Source: AG2 sp036493735 (lineage in GTDB: Bacteria; Gemmatimonadota; Gemmatimonadetes; Gemmatimonadales; Gemmatimonadaceae). From it: a DNA stretch of 64,000 nucleotides. The position numbers and the translations under genes were made by a program. Within the stretch, counting starts at the first letter, position 1. The number at the start of each line of letters is the position of its first letter. The notes under the pieces are model-generated. The model had not been told where the DNA came from. It made no database searches and worked only from the letters and a program-made list of their open reading frames with translations. Positions 54,720 through 63,244 of the stretch are shown here, in pieces. The DNA lies in assembly GCA_036493735.1 (NCBI GenBank), contig DASXPH010000144.1, positions 1-64,000 on the forward strand, in the 5' to 3' direction.

Positions 54720-55490
54720 ATGCCAGCGCGCGCACTTTCATTCCTCAAGCGCGGCTCGTACTTCGACATGAGCCGCTCTCCCCGATACAGCGTGATGTTC
54801 GCGCTGCCCTTGTTGCTCGCCTACGAGGCACTCGCCGCGGCCCTTGCCAGTCCACACGGCGCCTCGCAGGTACGGAATGGCGCCGACGTCCTCCTGAAGG
54901 AGACGTTCATTGCCGTGGCGGGGCGGAATGGTCCTCTGATCTTCATCGCCGCCGTCGTGGGCATCGGAATCTGGTTCATCGTGCGAGATATCAAGCGCAG
55001 TGGCCAGGGTATTCGCCCGCTGCTATTTGGCGGCATGCTCGCCGAGTCCATCGCGCTCGCCGCCGTGTTCGGTGTCGTGATCGGAACGATCACCATGAAG
55101 CTGCTCGGTTCGCTGCACGTCCTCGCAATACCGATGCAGGCCACTCCGATCTCTCATTTGAGCTGGTCGACGCGGCTCATGCTCTCCCTCGGCGCGGGGC
55201 TCTACGAAGAGCTGCTCTTCCGCGTGCTGCTCGTTTCCGCGCTGGCGGCTGGTGCCCGCGCCGCGTTCGGGTTTGGAACGAAGGGCGCTGGCGTATTTGC
55301 TACGCTCGTCGGTGCGCTGATCTTCTCCGCGTTCCACTACATCGGGCCGTACGGCGATCCCTTCCGCCTAACGTCGTTCACCTTCCGCGCTATCAGTGGA
55401 GTCGCGTTCAGTGCGCTCTACCTTATCCGCGGCTTCGGCATCACGGCGTGGACGCACTCGCTGTACGATGCCTTCCTTCTGCTCGGCTGA
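54720..55490 (+). CDS. CPBP (CAAX/Abi) family membrane protease
   Basis: A 256-residue inner-membrane protein with about seven helices. It has the three conserved motifs: E163-E164 and R168 in GLYEELLFRVL, H206 in FSAFHYIGP, and H246 with D250 in HSLYD. Family members are intramembrane glutamate metalloproteases (Rce1-like) linked to maturation of membrane proteins or to bacteriocin immunity; the target here is unknown. The leader upstream is the 350-bp structured region. It is convergent with the HEAT operon across 3 bases. Confidence 0.88.
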   Translation: MPARALSFLKRGSYFDMSRSPRYSVMFALPLLLAYEALAAALASPHGASQVRNGADVLLKETFIAVAGRNGPLIFIAAVVGIGIWFIVRDIKRSGQGIRPLLFGGMLAESIALAAVFGVVIGTITMKLLGSLHVLAIPMQATPISHLSWSTRLMLSLGAGLYEELLFRVLLVSALAAGARAAFGFGTKGAGVFATLVGALIFSAFHYIGPYGDPFRLTSFTFRAISGVAFSALYLIRGFGITAWTHSLYDAFLLLG

Positions 55491-55493
55491 AGC

Positions 55494-56291
55494 TCAACGG
55501 CGTCGCAGGATCTCCTCGAACACATCGATGGCGCGGGGGTCGCCGGACTGGCCGAGCCAGAAGAGTGCCTGGCCGCGAGCCGCGGGATGCGAGGAGTGGC
55601 GGGCCAGCTCGATGAGCTGAGGAACGGCAACGTCTTTCGGCTGTTGAGAGAGCGCGAACACCGCGCTCGCGCGGACATCGTCATCGTCGTCGTCACCATG
55701 GTCCAGGACGCCCAGCTTGGCCGCGGCGCCGCGAGACAACCAGAAGTTGATGGTGCTGCGGGTGGCGCGCGACAGACGATCGTCGCGGGCGAAGGCGATC
55801 AGGGTAGGCCAGGGTGTGACGCTGTCGGCGAGAACGATCGGCAAGACCGCGTCACTGCTGGCACCCCCGCGCGACTGCTCCACGACTCGTGATAAGAATG
55901 AAACTGCTTCGTCGACGCCGACGGTGCCGACGTCGCGCCAGTCGGGCGCGCTCGGAGTGCGCTGCGGGCCGACATAGCTGCGCAGTCGAATGACCTCGCC
56001 GCCGTTAATCTGGGCGAGCACGCGTAGAGGACCCCCCACGCAGGGTGGCCAATCCCCGCCACGCGAGCGCCCCGAGAAATTGCCGCCCTCATAGATACGC
56101 GAATCGTCACCGAAGCCGTCGCGGATGTAGGTGGCACCGTCGCCGCACACTCCGGGTCGCGAGGCGAAGGTGAATTGGACTGTGCCGTCGCGTAGCTCGC
56201 TGACGCGTCGGCTGAGCGATTGGGCGATCGCCGTGTGGACGTACGTCAGCGCAACGGCGATCGCGCCGAGCAAGGAAGGGACGCGCATCAT
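55494..56291 (-). CDS. Secreted HEAT-repeat protein, third of the ECF operon
   Basis: A 265-residue exported protein (signal ending HTAIAQ). The N-terminal domain starts SLSRRVSELRDGTVQFTF and has GVCGDG; it is shared with the next gene upstream. Two or three HEAT repeats follow at the end (VRASAVFALSQQPKD, RGQALFWLGQSGDPRAIDVF). An Asp run (about residues 199-205) interrupts the centre. It overlaps the preceding gene by 4 bases. HEAT arrays bind proteins; partner unknown. Confidence 0.8.
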   Translation of the reverse strand: MMRVPSLLGAIAVALTYVHTAIAQSLSRRVSELRDGTVQFTFASRPGVCGDGATYIRDGFGDDSRIYEGGNFSGRSRGGDWPPCVGGPLRVLAQINGGEVIRLRSYVGPQRTPSAPDWRDVGTVGVDEAVSFLSRVVEQSRGGASSDAVLPIVLADSVTPWPTLIAFARDDRLSRATRSTINFWLSRGAAAKLGVLDHGDDDDDDVRASAVFALSQQPKDVAVPQLIELARHSSHPAARGQALFWLGQSGDPRAIDVFEEILRRR

Positions 56292-57358
56292 CGAGTCACC
56301 AGATCGCGGATGAACGCCAGAGCGCGCGGATCCTTGCTCTGGCCGAGCCAGAAGAGCGCTTGATGACGAACCGACTTCTCGGGATCGTGTTGAGCGACGT
56401 CGATCAGCTTGTCGAGGGCCGGCGAGTCACGACGCTGCGAGAGCACGAAGGTGTAGTGGCTGCGCAGGGCGGGCTCGGACAGGCGATCGTAGAGCCTAAC
56501 GAGGACATCCGTCGGCGCGCGGCCCTGGCCGAGCCAGAACATCGCCTGCTCCCGGGTGTGCTCGCTCTCATTGGCGTCACCGACGACGCCGGCGAGCCAG
56601 CCGGAGGCGCGTGGGCTATCGGAACAGGAGACAGCGAGAAAGGCATTGTCGCGCAGCTTCTCCGAAAGCCTCGGATAGAGCTGCCGGAGCCACGTGACAT
56701 CGTCGTCCGACATGCTGTCCCTGCCCAAGGCGATGATGGCGGCGCCGCGAATTTCCTCCTCGAGACCGTCCTCGCTCGCCAGGCTCCGAAGCGTTTGGGT
56801 AGTGCTGGGATCATCGTACGTTCCGATCCAGAAGACGGCGCGTTGGCGCAGCTCACGGCGGGCATCACCGGAACGGGCGATCCGCGCGAGATCGGGAGTG
56901 AGATCGATGCTGTCGGCGAAGACCGCGGCCGCTAAGGCGTAGACAGAATTGTTGCCGCTGGAGCGCACAGCTTCATCCAACAGGAATCGCGCCGCCTCGG
57001 GAGCGGGAAGGACGCCGAGATCCGTAGCGTCGTCAGCCGCGCTCCAGCGGCCGCCGACGTGAACGCGGTAACTCACCGTCTCACCGTTCGAGCGGCCGAT
57101 CGCGACGCGTACCGGGCCCGTGAAGCACACATCGATGTCGCTGTGACCGTAGCTGACGATCGATGGCAGAACGACCATCACCGGCCCCGTACGGATCGCG
57201 TCCCGTCCGTCACCACAGAGGCCCGATCGCGCAGCGTACGTGAAGCGCACGGTGCCGTCGCGGACGGACTGCACCCGCCTACTCAGCGACTGACCGAGCA
57301 ACGTGCCTGGCAGCGCGAGAAGCAATGGCAGGAATCGAGTGACGCGCATCGTCGTCAC
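56288..57358 (-). CDS. Secreted HEAT-repeat protein, second of the ECF operon
   Basis: A 356-residue paralogue of the downstream gene. It has a signal peptide, then QSLSRRVQSVRDGTVRFTYA and GLCGDGRD, then about six HEAT repeats with the recurring AVFWIG / AMFWLGQG / ALFWLGQSKDPRAL core. Most repeats carry a WLGQ-type turn. Overlap with both neighbours is 4 bases (ATGA). Likely periplasmic. Together the paralogues look like a duplicated, co-regulated set. Confidence 0.82.
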   Translation of the reverse strand: MTTMRVTRFLPLLLALPGTLLGQSLSRRVQSVRDGTVRFTYAARSGLCGDGRDAIRTGPVMVVLPSIVSYGHSDIDVCFTGPVRVAIGRSNGETVSYRVHVGGRWSAADDATDLGVLPAPEAARFLLDEAVRSSGNNSVYALAAAVFADSIDLTPDLARIARSGDARRELRQRAVFWIGTYDDPSTTQTLRSLASEDGLEEEIRGAAIIALGRDSMSDDDVTWLRQLYPRLSEKLRDNAFLAVSCSDSPRASGWLAGVVGDANESEHTREQAMFWLGQGRAPTDVLVRLYDRLSEPALRSHYTFVLSQRRDSPALDKLIDVAQHDPEKSVRHQALFWLGQSKDPRALAFIRDLVTR

Positions 57359-58815
57359 CGGTTGATGAGATCGAGCAGGAATTTCTGCACGCGCGGATCG
57401 TGACTCTGGCCGAGCCAGAAGATTGCCTGCTTGCGGAGGTCGCGATCCGGGTCGTTGGTGGCGATGTCCATCAGCTTGTCGATCGCCTGGCCATCCCGCC
57501 GCTGAGAGAAGACGAAGATGAGTTGATTCTGAATCTCGGTCTGTCCCTTCATCTCGTCGTAGAGACTCGCGAGCTGGCGCAGATCGGCGCCATTCTGTCC
57601 CGCCCAGAAGAGAGCGTTCTTGCGCGCGTCGATCGAGAGCGACTTGTCACGTGCGAGATCGATGAGCCAGCGCATCGACTCCGATGTGTGAGCTTGCGCC
57701 ATCGCCTGGATGATGCTGCCCTGGATCTCCTCATCGTGCGCCCGACTGAACAGGTCGCGCAGGAAGCGCATGTCGTCCGCGTCGCGATGCGTCTGACCGA
57801 ACCAGAAGATCGCCTGAGTGCGAGCGTGTGCGGACTTGCGATCGTCCGCGGCGATGCGTCGCAGCGCGGCATCGGAGCGCTCGTCACGCGTCTGCGACAG
57901 GCCGAAGATCGCCTTCTCGAGAATGGCGTCGTCGGTCGCCGATGATGCAATCGAGTCCAGAGCCGCGATGGCGCGAGGGGAGCGCGTTTGACCGAGCCAC
58001 TGAATCGCCTCGGCGCGCACTTCTTCGCTCGGATCCGATCGCGCAACCTCGAGCAGCAGCGTTGTCGCCTCGTCGGATCGCTTCTGAGAGACGATGAACA
58101 CCGCGTGCTTGCGGAGGCTGACGGTGCATGCGCCGCGCTTCGCCATCACTTGCCGCAGGATCGGCAGCGCGGACTCGGCATCCATCTGCATCAGCGCCTG
58201 CAGTGCGACGACGCGCTCGTCATCATCGTCGTTAGGGCAGCCGTGCTCGTCACCCAGCTGGTTGGCCTTTTCAGTTACACGCCTTGCGGCATCGGCATTG
58301 CCTCGGCGCGCCTGCATACTCTCGATACGGGTGCGGAGACTCTTGGCATCGTCGCGCGTCGAGGCATCCGAGTAGTCGCGTGCCTGCCGCTCGATGGCGC
58401 CGATGGCGTCGCGCAGATCGCGCTCCGTACCCAGTTGATAGAGTGAGTATGCGCGATAGTAGAGAGCGTCGCCGGCATAGTCGGATTCCGGATAGCCATC
58501 GACCAGCTGCCCGAACAGCTGCGCCGCGCGGCGGTAGTTCTCGTCGGCCATGGCGCGCCGGCCGAGTCGGTAGAGCGAATCGGCGGGGTCCTGCGCATTC
58601 CATGGTGCCCGCGGGATGACGCGCTCGCCACGGGGGGTGCCACCGTCGAAACGTAGGGAATGCAGCTGCCGACTGGCGCTCTCGAGTGCCGCGCCGACCG
58701 CGGCGAGATTCACGCCGGTGCTCTGCACCGATTCCTGAGCCGTTGCATGCGTCGCGGGCATCAGCGCGAGCGCGAGCACGATGGTTGAAAACTTTCTCAC
58801 AGTGGGTATCCTCAT
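57355..58815 (-). CDS. Secreted HEAT/TPR-repeat protein, first of the ECF operon
   Basis: A 486-residue exported protein (signal to about residue 26). The N-terminal part has a TPR-like region resembling YbgF/BamD helices (DSLYRLGRRAMADENYRRAA, YPESDYAGDALYYRAYSLYQ). From about residue 200 there are eight or more HEAT repeats (AIQWLGQTRSPRAI, KAIFGLSQTRDERS, AIFWFGQTHRD, AIFWLGQSHDPRV). No catalytic motif. It overlaps the anti-sigma gene and the next HEAT gene by 4 bases each. Confidence 0.82.
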   Translation of the reverse strand: MRIPTVRKFSTIVLALALMPATHATAQESVQSTGVNLAAVGAALESASRQLHSLRFDGGTPRGERVIPRAPWNAQDPADSLYRLGRRAMADENYRRAAQLFGQLVDGYPESDYAGDALYYRAYSLYQLGTERDLRDAIGAIERQARDYSDASTRDDAKSLRTRIESMQARRGNADAARRVTEKANQLGDEHGCPNDDDDERVVALQALMQMDAESALPILRQVMAKRGACTVSLRKHAVFIVSQKRSDEATTLLLEVARSDPSEEVRAEAIQWLGQTRSPRAIAALDSIASSATDDAILEKAIFGLSQTRDERSDAALRRIAADDRKSAHARTQAIFWFGQTHRDADDMRFLRDLFSRAHDEEIQGSIIQAMAQAHTSESMRWLIDLARDKSLSIDARKNALFWAGQNGADLRQLASLYDEMKGQTEIQNQLIFVFSQRRDGQAIDKLMDIATNDPDRDLRKQAIFWLGQSHDPRVQKFLLDLINR

Positions 58816-59606
58816 GTGCCGGCGGGACCGAGCCGCGCCGGAATGGTGGTGTGCAGCTTTCCGATCACACCACGGCGTTCAATGGAGTGCTCGATCAGCT
58901 CGAGCTCCTCGGCTCGATGCGGACCGGCGCTGGTGTATTGCGCGATCTGCACGAGCACGAGCTCGAGGTCATCGAGCAGGCGTTTCATCGTGGGGTCTTC
59001 CTGCGCCGCCGACGCCTCGAGCAAGCGCGTCGTCGTGAGGAGGTTGCGGGCCCAGGTCGTGATCTGGGCATCGACTTGACCGCGCTTGGCCGCGGCGCGG
59101 AAGGAGGTGAGCATGGCTTCGGTGCCGGCGAGATGCTCGACGACGGCCAATCGATAGGCCGTGGTCGTCGCATTGGGAAGCGAGTCCGACAGGCTTCTTT
59201 TGTCGCGTGGCACGGCATGCTCCGACGGACCCTCCGCCACGTCGTGTCGGGTGACGGGCTTCGAGAGCGACTCAGCCTTCGAGGTCGAGTCGATCGATTG
59301 AATGCCGGCGGGCGTACGCGTCGGGTCGCGCTGTGCTGTGGTCACCGGCGGCAACGAGGTCGTCGCTTGGAGATGCTCGTAGATACGTCCGATGGCGATA
59401 CCGAGCACCAGCATGGCCGCTGCCGCGGCCGGCACGACCCACACTCGGCGCCGATGTGTGGGCGCGACTGGGGCGGCGACGACGCGCTGGGCACGCTGCG
59501 CGCGGATCTCCGCCCACATGCGCTCACGCGGCGCCTCGCCCGGTCGGTTGTAGTCGCTCGCGGCACGTCGCAGCCGCTCGTCGAAATCATCGGTAGGATG
59601 GCTCAT
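58812..59606 (-). CDS. Probable anti-sigma factor with one membrane helix
   Basis: A 264-residue protein with a cytoplasmic N-terminus (about 1-50, no zinc-finger HxxxCxxC), a membrane helix (VWVVPAAAAAMLVLGIAIG, about 54-72) and a periplasmic C-terminus that is mainly helical. The position directly after the ECF gene, with ATGA overlap, and the topology argue for an anti-sigma factor. It lacks the standard zf-HC2 motif, so the call rests on context. Confidence 0.65.
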   Translation of the reverse strand: MSHPTDDFDERLRRAASDYNRPGEAPRERMWAEIRAQRAQRVVAAPVAPTHRRRVWVVPAAAAAMLVLGIAIGRIYEHLQATTSLPPVTTAQRDPTRTPAGIQSIDSTSKAESLSKPVTRHDVAEGPSEHAVPRDKRSLSDSLPNATTTAYRLAVVEHLAGTEAMLTSFRAAAKRGQVDAQITTWARNLLTTTRLLEASAAQEDPTMKRLLDDLELVLVQIAQYTSAGPHRAEELELIEHSIERRGVIGKLHTTIPARLGPAGT

Positions 59607-60151
59607 GCGATGTAGTCTCCAGCAAACGGCGCGAGGGCGGCGCGCAACTTAGCGCGCGCATCGAACAGACGGGCTTTCGACGTGCCGGTGGGAATGCCTA
59701 ACGTCGAGCCGATCTCCTCGTGCGTGTATCCCTCGATATCGTGCATGATGAGCACGGGACGCAGCTTTTCCGAGAGCGCATCGATGGCCTGAAAGAGCCG
59801 CGTTCGCAGGTCGGGCGGGAGCTCACGCGCTTCCGCCGCCAGCAATGGCGTTTCCTCGAGGTCGGTGGTGCGGAGACCGATGCGTTTCACTTTGCGCATC
59901 CCGTTGAGAGTGACAGAAACCGCGATCGAGTGCAGCCAGGTGGCGAGTGATGAATCACCGCGAAACTGATCGAGTCGCTCGAAGGCGCGAATGAATGTGT
60001 CCTGCGTGAGGTCCTCGGCGAGATCACCATCTCCCGCCATGCGGTAGACAAGGCGGTAGATACGATCCACATGAGTGTCATAGAGGGCGCGCTCCGCCTC
60101 GGCGTCGCCGGCGAGGCAACGCGCGATTAGTTCACGATCAGTGGGGGGCAC
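59603..60151 (-). CDS. ECF sigma factor
   Basis: A 182-residue group 4 sigma factor starting with GTG 60151. Region 2 has DLAEDLTQDTFIRAFERLDQ and SSLATWLHSIAVS (-10 recognition); region 4 has YTHEEIGSTLGIPTGTSKAR (-35 recognition). Regions 3 and 1 are absent as expected. It heads a five-gene minus-strand operon in which all junctions are ATGA overlaps. It probably transcribes its own operon; I could not settle on a promoter upstream. Confidence 0.94.
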   Translation of the reverse strand: MPPTDRELIARCLAGDAEAERALYDTHVDRIYRLVYRMAGDGDLAEDLTQDTFIRAFERLDQFRGDSSLATWLHSIAVSVTLNGMRKVKRIGLRTTDLEETPLLAAEARELPPDLRTRLFQAIDALSEKLRPVLIMHDIEGYTHEEIGSTLGIPTGTSKARLFDARAKLRAALAPFAGDYIA

Positions 60152-60220
60152 GTCATACGGCGTTCAGGTGGCGGCGTTTACTCATAGACACGGGTGGCGC
60201 GGAGAGGGTTGGGTTCTTTG

Positions 60221-60248
60221 GGCAGAGGGCGGAGGGCAGAGGGCAGAG
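60221..60248. repeat. 7-bp tandem array, GGCRGAG x4
   Basis: GGCAGAG, GGCGGAG, GGCAGAG, GGCAGAG in the gap between the ECF gene and the SGNH terminator. Confidence 0.85.
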
Positions 60249-60263
60249 GTGCTAGATGAAAGC

Positions 60264-60295
60264 AAAACCGGGGCGGCCACTCTGGCCGCCCCGGT
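60264..60295 (-). terminator. Strong rho-independent terminator
   Basis: Minus strand: ACCGGGGCGGCC, loop AGAGT, GGCCGCCCCGGT, then TTTTGCTTT. The stem is 12 perfect pairs. It lies 30 bases after the SGNH stop and ends the FadL-SGNH operon. Confidence 0.9.
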
Positions 60296-60324
60296 CGCTG
60301 TTCTCATGTCGCTGCGCTCTGCTA

Positions 60325-61632
60325 TTATGGCACGGGGAGCTTTGCGAGCGTCGTCGAGTACTTCGTGTTGATGACGCCGACGAGATAGTTGGCGAGGAGC
60401 ACGTGCGCCGCCGATGTGGGATGGATGCCATCGAGCGAGATCCACTTGCCGAACGGAGCAGTGGCCAAAGCGAAGTTGGGCGGTGTGATTTCGTTAAGCG
60501 CTTTGAGACTGTCGAGAGCTTGATTCGGATTGAGATAAGCGAAGCCGATCGACCCCGCCTTAGTGCTGATGTACGTATTGTAGCCATTCACCGCGCTCGT
60601 GACTGCTGCGATCTCGGCTGGCTCGAGAATGAAGACCTGTCCGACGGGCGCCGGATAGATCGAGGACGTTCCACAGGAGATATCCGGCGGATGTCCCGCG
60701 CGCGCCGTCGGCGCCTTGGTGCTGTCGTTGCGGAACGCGGCGATCTGCCCAGCGATCAGCAACGATACGAGCGTCGTCGGATTGGCAGTGCAGTTCGCCT
60801 CGATGTTGAGCGGTTGCTTCTTGAATGGATCAGAGCTCGCCGCATTGAATCCAGCGGCGAGATCGAACGCACCGCGGAACGCGGCGTTGGAGATCAGCAG
60901 TGAGACAGGAATGAGTGCGGGCGCGTTGGTGACGTTCACGACGCCAATCAACACGCCGCTCTTGAGGCGCGGCGAGCTGCTCTGCAGCGCCGCGATCATC
61001 GCGTCGTAGTTCGTCTGGAACGTCTGCTGTGCGGTGACGCCCGGCGAAATTCCCGGCGCCGCGCCAAGGATGCCGCTGAGTGCAGCGGGTAGAACATCGT
61101 TGTTGCCGATCCAGATCGTCGCGAATGTCGGATCAGCGACTGCTGCGCGCTGCACCTGGTTCAAGCCGCCCAAAAAGAGCTGCGTGAGGATGTTCGCGTT
61201 GGGCGACAACGTCGACGACGGGAGGTCCGGATCGATCGTAGCCGCTCCCGGAACCGCGACATTGTTGATGACGGCTGTGGTACCGTTCCGCAGCGCGCAG
61301 GTCGTGCTGGTGCCATTGCCCACCCGCGCTTGCGTCTGAAAGTTCGCGATCGGCGGCGGGCAACCGGGATTCGCCAGCGAAGGATACGCGAAGCGCGTTC
61401 CCATGATCTGGCGTCCGAGCAGCACAGCGTAGCTGCGCTGCTGAGTGGAATCGTTGATGCCGCCGGACTGGTATCCCGCGGTGAGGCTGTTGCCTAACGA
61501 AACGTAGCTCTCAAAGATGCCATTGCCCTGCGACGGCTGAGGACCGAGGACCTTGGCGGTGTTGTCGGAACACGCTGTGGCGGCGGCAATGCTCAGCAGC
61601 GCCGCGCCACGCAGTAGAATCCTATTCGACAT
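60325..61632 (-). CDS. SGNH/GDSL hydrolase lipoprotein
   Basis: A 435-residue protein from ATG 61632 with a GGGAGA ribosome site. The lipobox is ATAC (C21). SGNH block I is VSLGNSLTAGYQ (nucleophile S49, written GNSL rather than GDSL). Block III is TIWIGNNDVL and block V is SLDGIHPTSAAHVLLA, supplying the catalytic Asp and His. Loops between blocks are long and Ala/Asn/Thr-rich. It should hydrolyse an ester or thioester at the cell envelope. It is 24 bases behind the FadL-like gene. Confidence 0.88.
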   Translation of the reverse strand: MSNRILLRGAALLSIAAATACSDNTAKVLGPQPSQGNGIFESYVSLGNSLTAGYQSGGINDSTQQRSYAVLLGRQIMGTRFAYPSLANPGCPPPIANFQTQARVGNGTSTTCALRNGTTAVINNVAVPGAATIDPDLPSSTLSPNANILTQLFLGGLNQVQRAAVADPTFATIWIGNNDVLPAALSGILGAAPGISPGVTAQQTFQTNYDAMIAALQSSSPRLKSGVLIGVVNVTNAPALIPVSLLISNAAFRGAFDLAAGFNAASSDPFKKQPLNIEANCTANPTTLVSLLIAGQIAAFRNDSTKAPTARAGHPPDISCGTSSIYPAPVGQVFILEPAEIAAVTSAVNGYNTYISTKAGSIGFAYLNPNQALDSLKALNEITPPNFALATAPFGKWISLDGIHPTSAAHVLLANYLVGVINTKYSTTLAKLPVP

Positions 61633-61656
61633 TCGGAAGTCTCCCGGAAGCACGGT

Positions 61657-63060
61657 TCAGAACGAGCTCTTGATGCTCAACGCGAGGATGTTCGCCGTGA
61701 GCGAGTAGACACCGGTGTTCAACTGATCAGCGGTCTGCGCCTCGCTGAGGCGCTCGTCGATGCGGCCGCGACGACCGGGCGTCGTCACGAGCACCCACCC
61801 GCCTTCGATGGCGAATCGGCCCATCACCGGCGCGGTGAACCCTAACGAGTAATTCGCGCGATCCTGCTCGGGCAGCAGCGGAGTGACCGTTACGTCGGGC
61901 GCAGCGGCGCTGACGCCGGAGAATCCGCCGCGTACGTGGATATTGTTCTGGAACTTGTACTCGGCGCCGAGGCGAATCGCCGAGGAGTTGTTGTAGTCCT
62001 CGATCAACGAGCGACTGGTGGTGGCGGTATTCGAGAATTTGATCGGCAGATCCTTGAAGGCGCGATAGCCGATGAGCGCGTAATCGGCCTCGAATTCCCA
62101 GTTCTTCACGCCAGTATACGAGAAGCCGGCCTGGAACTGCGACGGATGCGCGATGCGCGTGCTGACCGTCTGCGACGATAATGGGCCACCAGCGCCGAAG
62201 AAGGGCGCGACGAGTGCATCGATCGAGGTACCCGCCGGGATCGGTGTCCCCGGGATTGCCGTCGGGATGACCAGCCCTGTTGTGACCTGATTGAAAGTCG
62301 CATCAGCATTGTCGTACTTGAAAACGATCTGAGTCAGGTAGCGCACTCCGAGTGTCCAGTCGGGAGTCAACTTCCCCTGAATACCAAAATGCGCGCCATA
62401 GCCCCACGCACTCCCCTTGAGACGCGCTTGTGCGAACTCGGTCCGCTGAGGGATTCCAAAGGCGGAGAGCAGGACACTCGATGTTCCCACAGTCAGCGAT
62501 TGTTGCGACAGGTCGACCGCCTGAATGAGCTCGACACTGGAGTGCGCGATGATCGGCGCGACCCCGATGCTCCACTTCGGATTGATCTGCCAGCCGAAGT
62601 TAGGCTGGATGTAGAAAGTTTGAAGCGAGGCTTTCTTCGCCGAGAAGCGTCCGGGGAAATCGTCACCCCACTGCGACGTCAGACCGTACGGTACATAGAA
62701 GCCGATGCCGTAGGCCGCCTGGCTCGACGGGTTGTGATAATTCACGAACACGTTCGGCACGACCGATGTCGGAACGTCAGCCTTGAATGTTCGGCGGGTC
62801 GTATCCTGAATGAATTTGCCATTGACAATGATGGCGGCAGCGCCGACGGCCCAGGTCCAGTTGTTGAGGTTCGTAACGGCCGCGGGGTTCCAGTAGATGG
62901 CCGACGCGTCGTGACAACCCGTCGCGACCGCGGCGTAGCCTCGTCCGAGACCGCACGTGCTGATCTCGTTGAGACCGAAGCCCTGCGCGGCGGCGCTGCT
63001 GCCAAGAAGCGAAACTGCGGTGAATGCGATCCAATACCGTGAAGCACGGCGGAGCTGCAT
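61657..63060 (-). CDS. OmpP1/FadL/TodX-type outer-membrane channel
   Basis: A 467-residue barrel from ATG 63060, with GGAGG 8 bases upstream. The signal peptide ends GSSAAAQG. It begins with the hatch-domain pattern FGLNEISTCGLGRGYAAVA and DASAIYWNPAAVTNL, followed by about 14 amphipathic strands and the terminal Phe. Family members pass fatty acids or aromatic hydrocarbons. It is first of a two-gene unit with the SGNH lipoprotein. An extension to 63117 adds no signal-like sequence and is rejected. Confidence 0.9.
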   Translation of the reverse strand: MQLRRASRYWIAFTAVSLLGSSAAAQGFGLNEISTCGLGRGYAAVATGCHDASAIYWNPAAVTNLNNWTWAVGAAAIIVNGKFIQDTTRRTFKADVPTSVVPNVFVNYHNPSSQAAYGIGFYVPYGLTSQWGDDFPGRFSAKKASLQTFYIQPNFGWQINPKWSIGVAPIIAHSSVELIQAVDLSQQSLTVGTSSVLLSAFGIPQRTEFAQARLKGSAWGYGAHFGIQGKLTPDWTLGVRYLTQIVFKYDNADATFNQVTTGLVIPTAIPGTPIPAGTSIDALVAPFFGAGGPLSSQTVSTRIAHPSQFQAGFSYTGVKNWEFEADYALIGYRAFKDLPIKFSNTATTSRSLIEDYNNSSAIRLGAEYKFQNNIHVRGGFSGVSAAAPDVTVTPLLPEQDRANYSLGFTAPVMGRFAIEGGWVLVTTPGRRGRIDERLSEAQTADQLNTGVYSLTANILALSIKSSF

Positions 63061-63244
63061 TTTTCGTCCTCCGATGTGGGCGTGAGCGTGGTGGGACGCT
63101 CGTTGCGGCGCATTCAACGCTGGTCGCGCCGCGAAGGGTGGTTGGTCCAGCGTAATGGTGAAGGACTGCTCGAAACCGGCGCGTAATATAGGACGCCGAT
63201 GTCGCGCTGTCTGTAGTGCTTTCGGTCCCGTCAGGAATTCTTCG

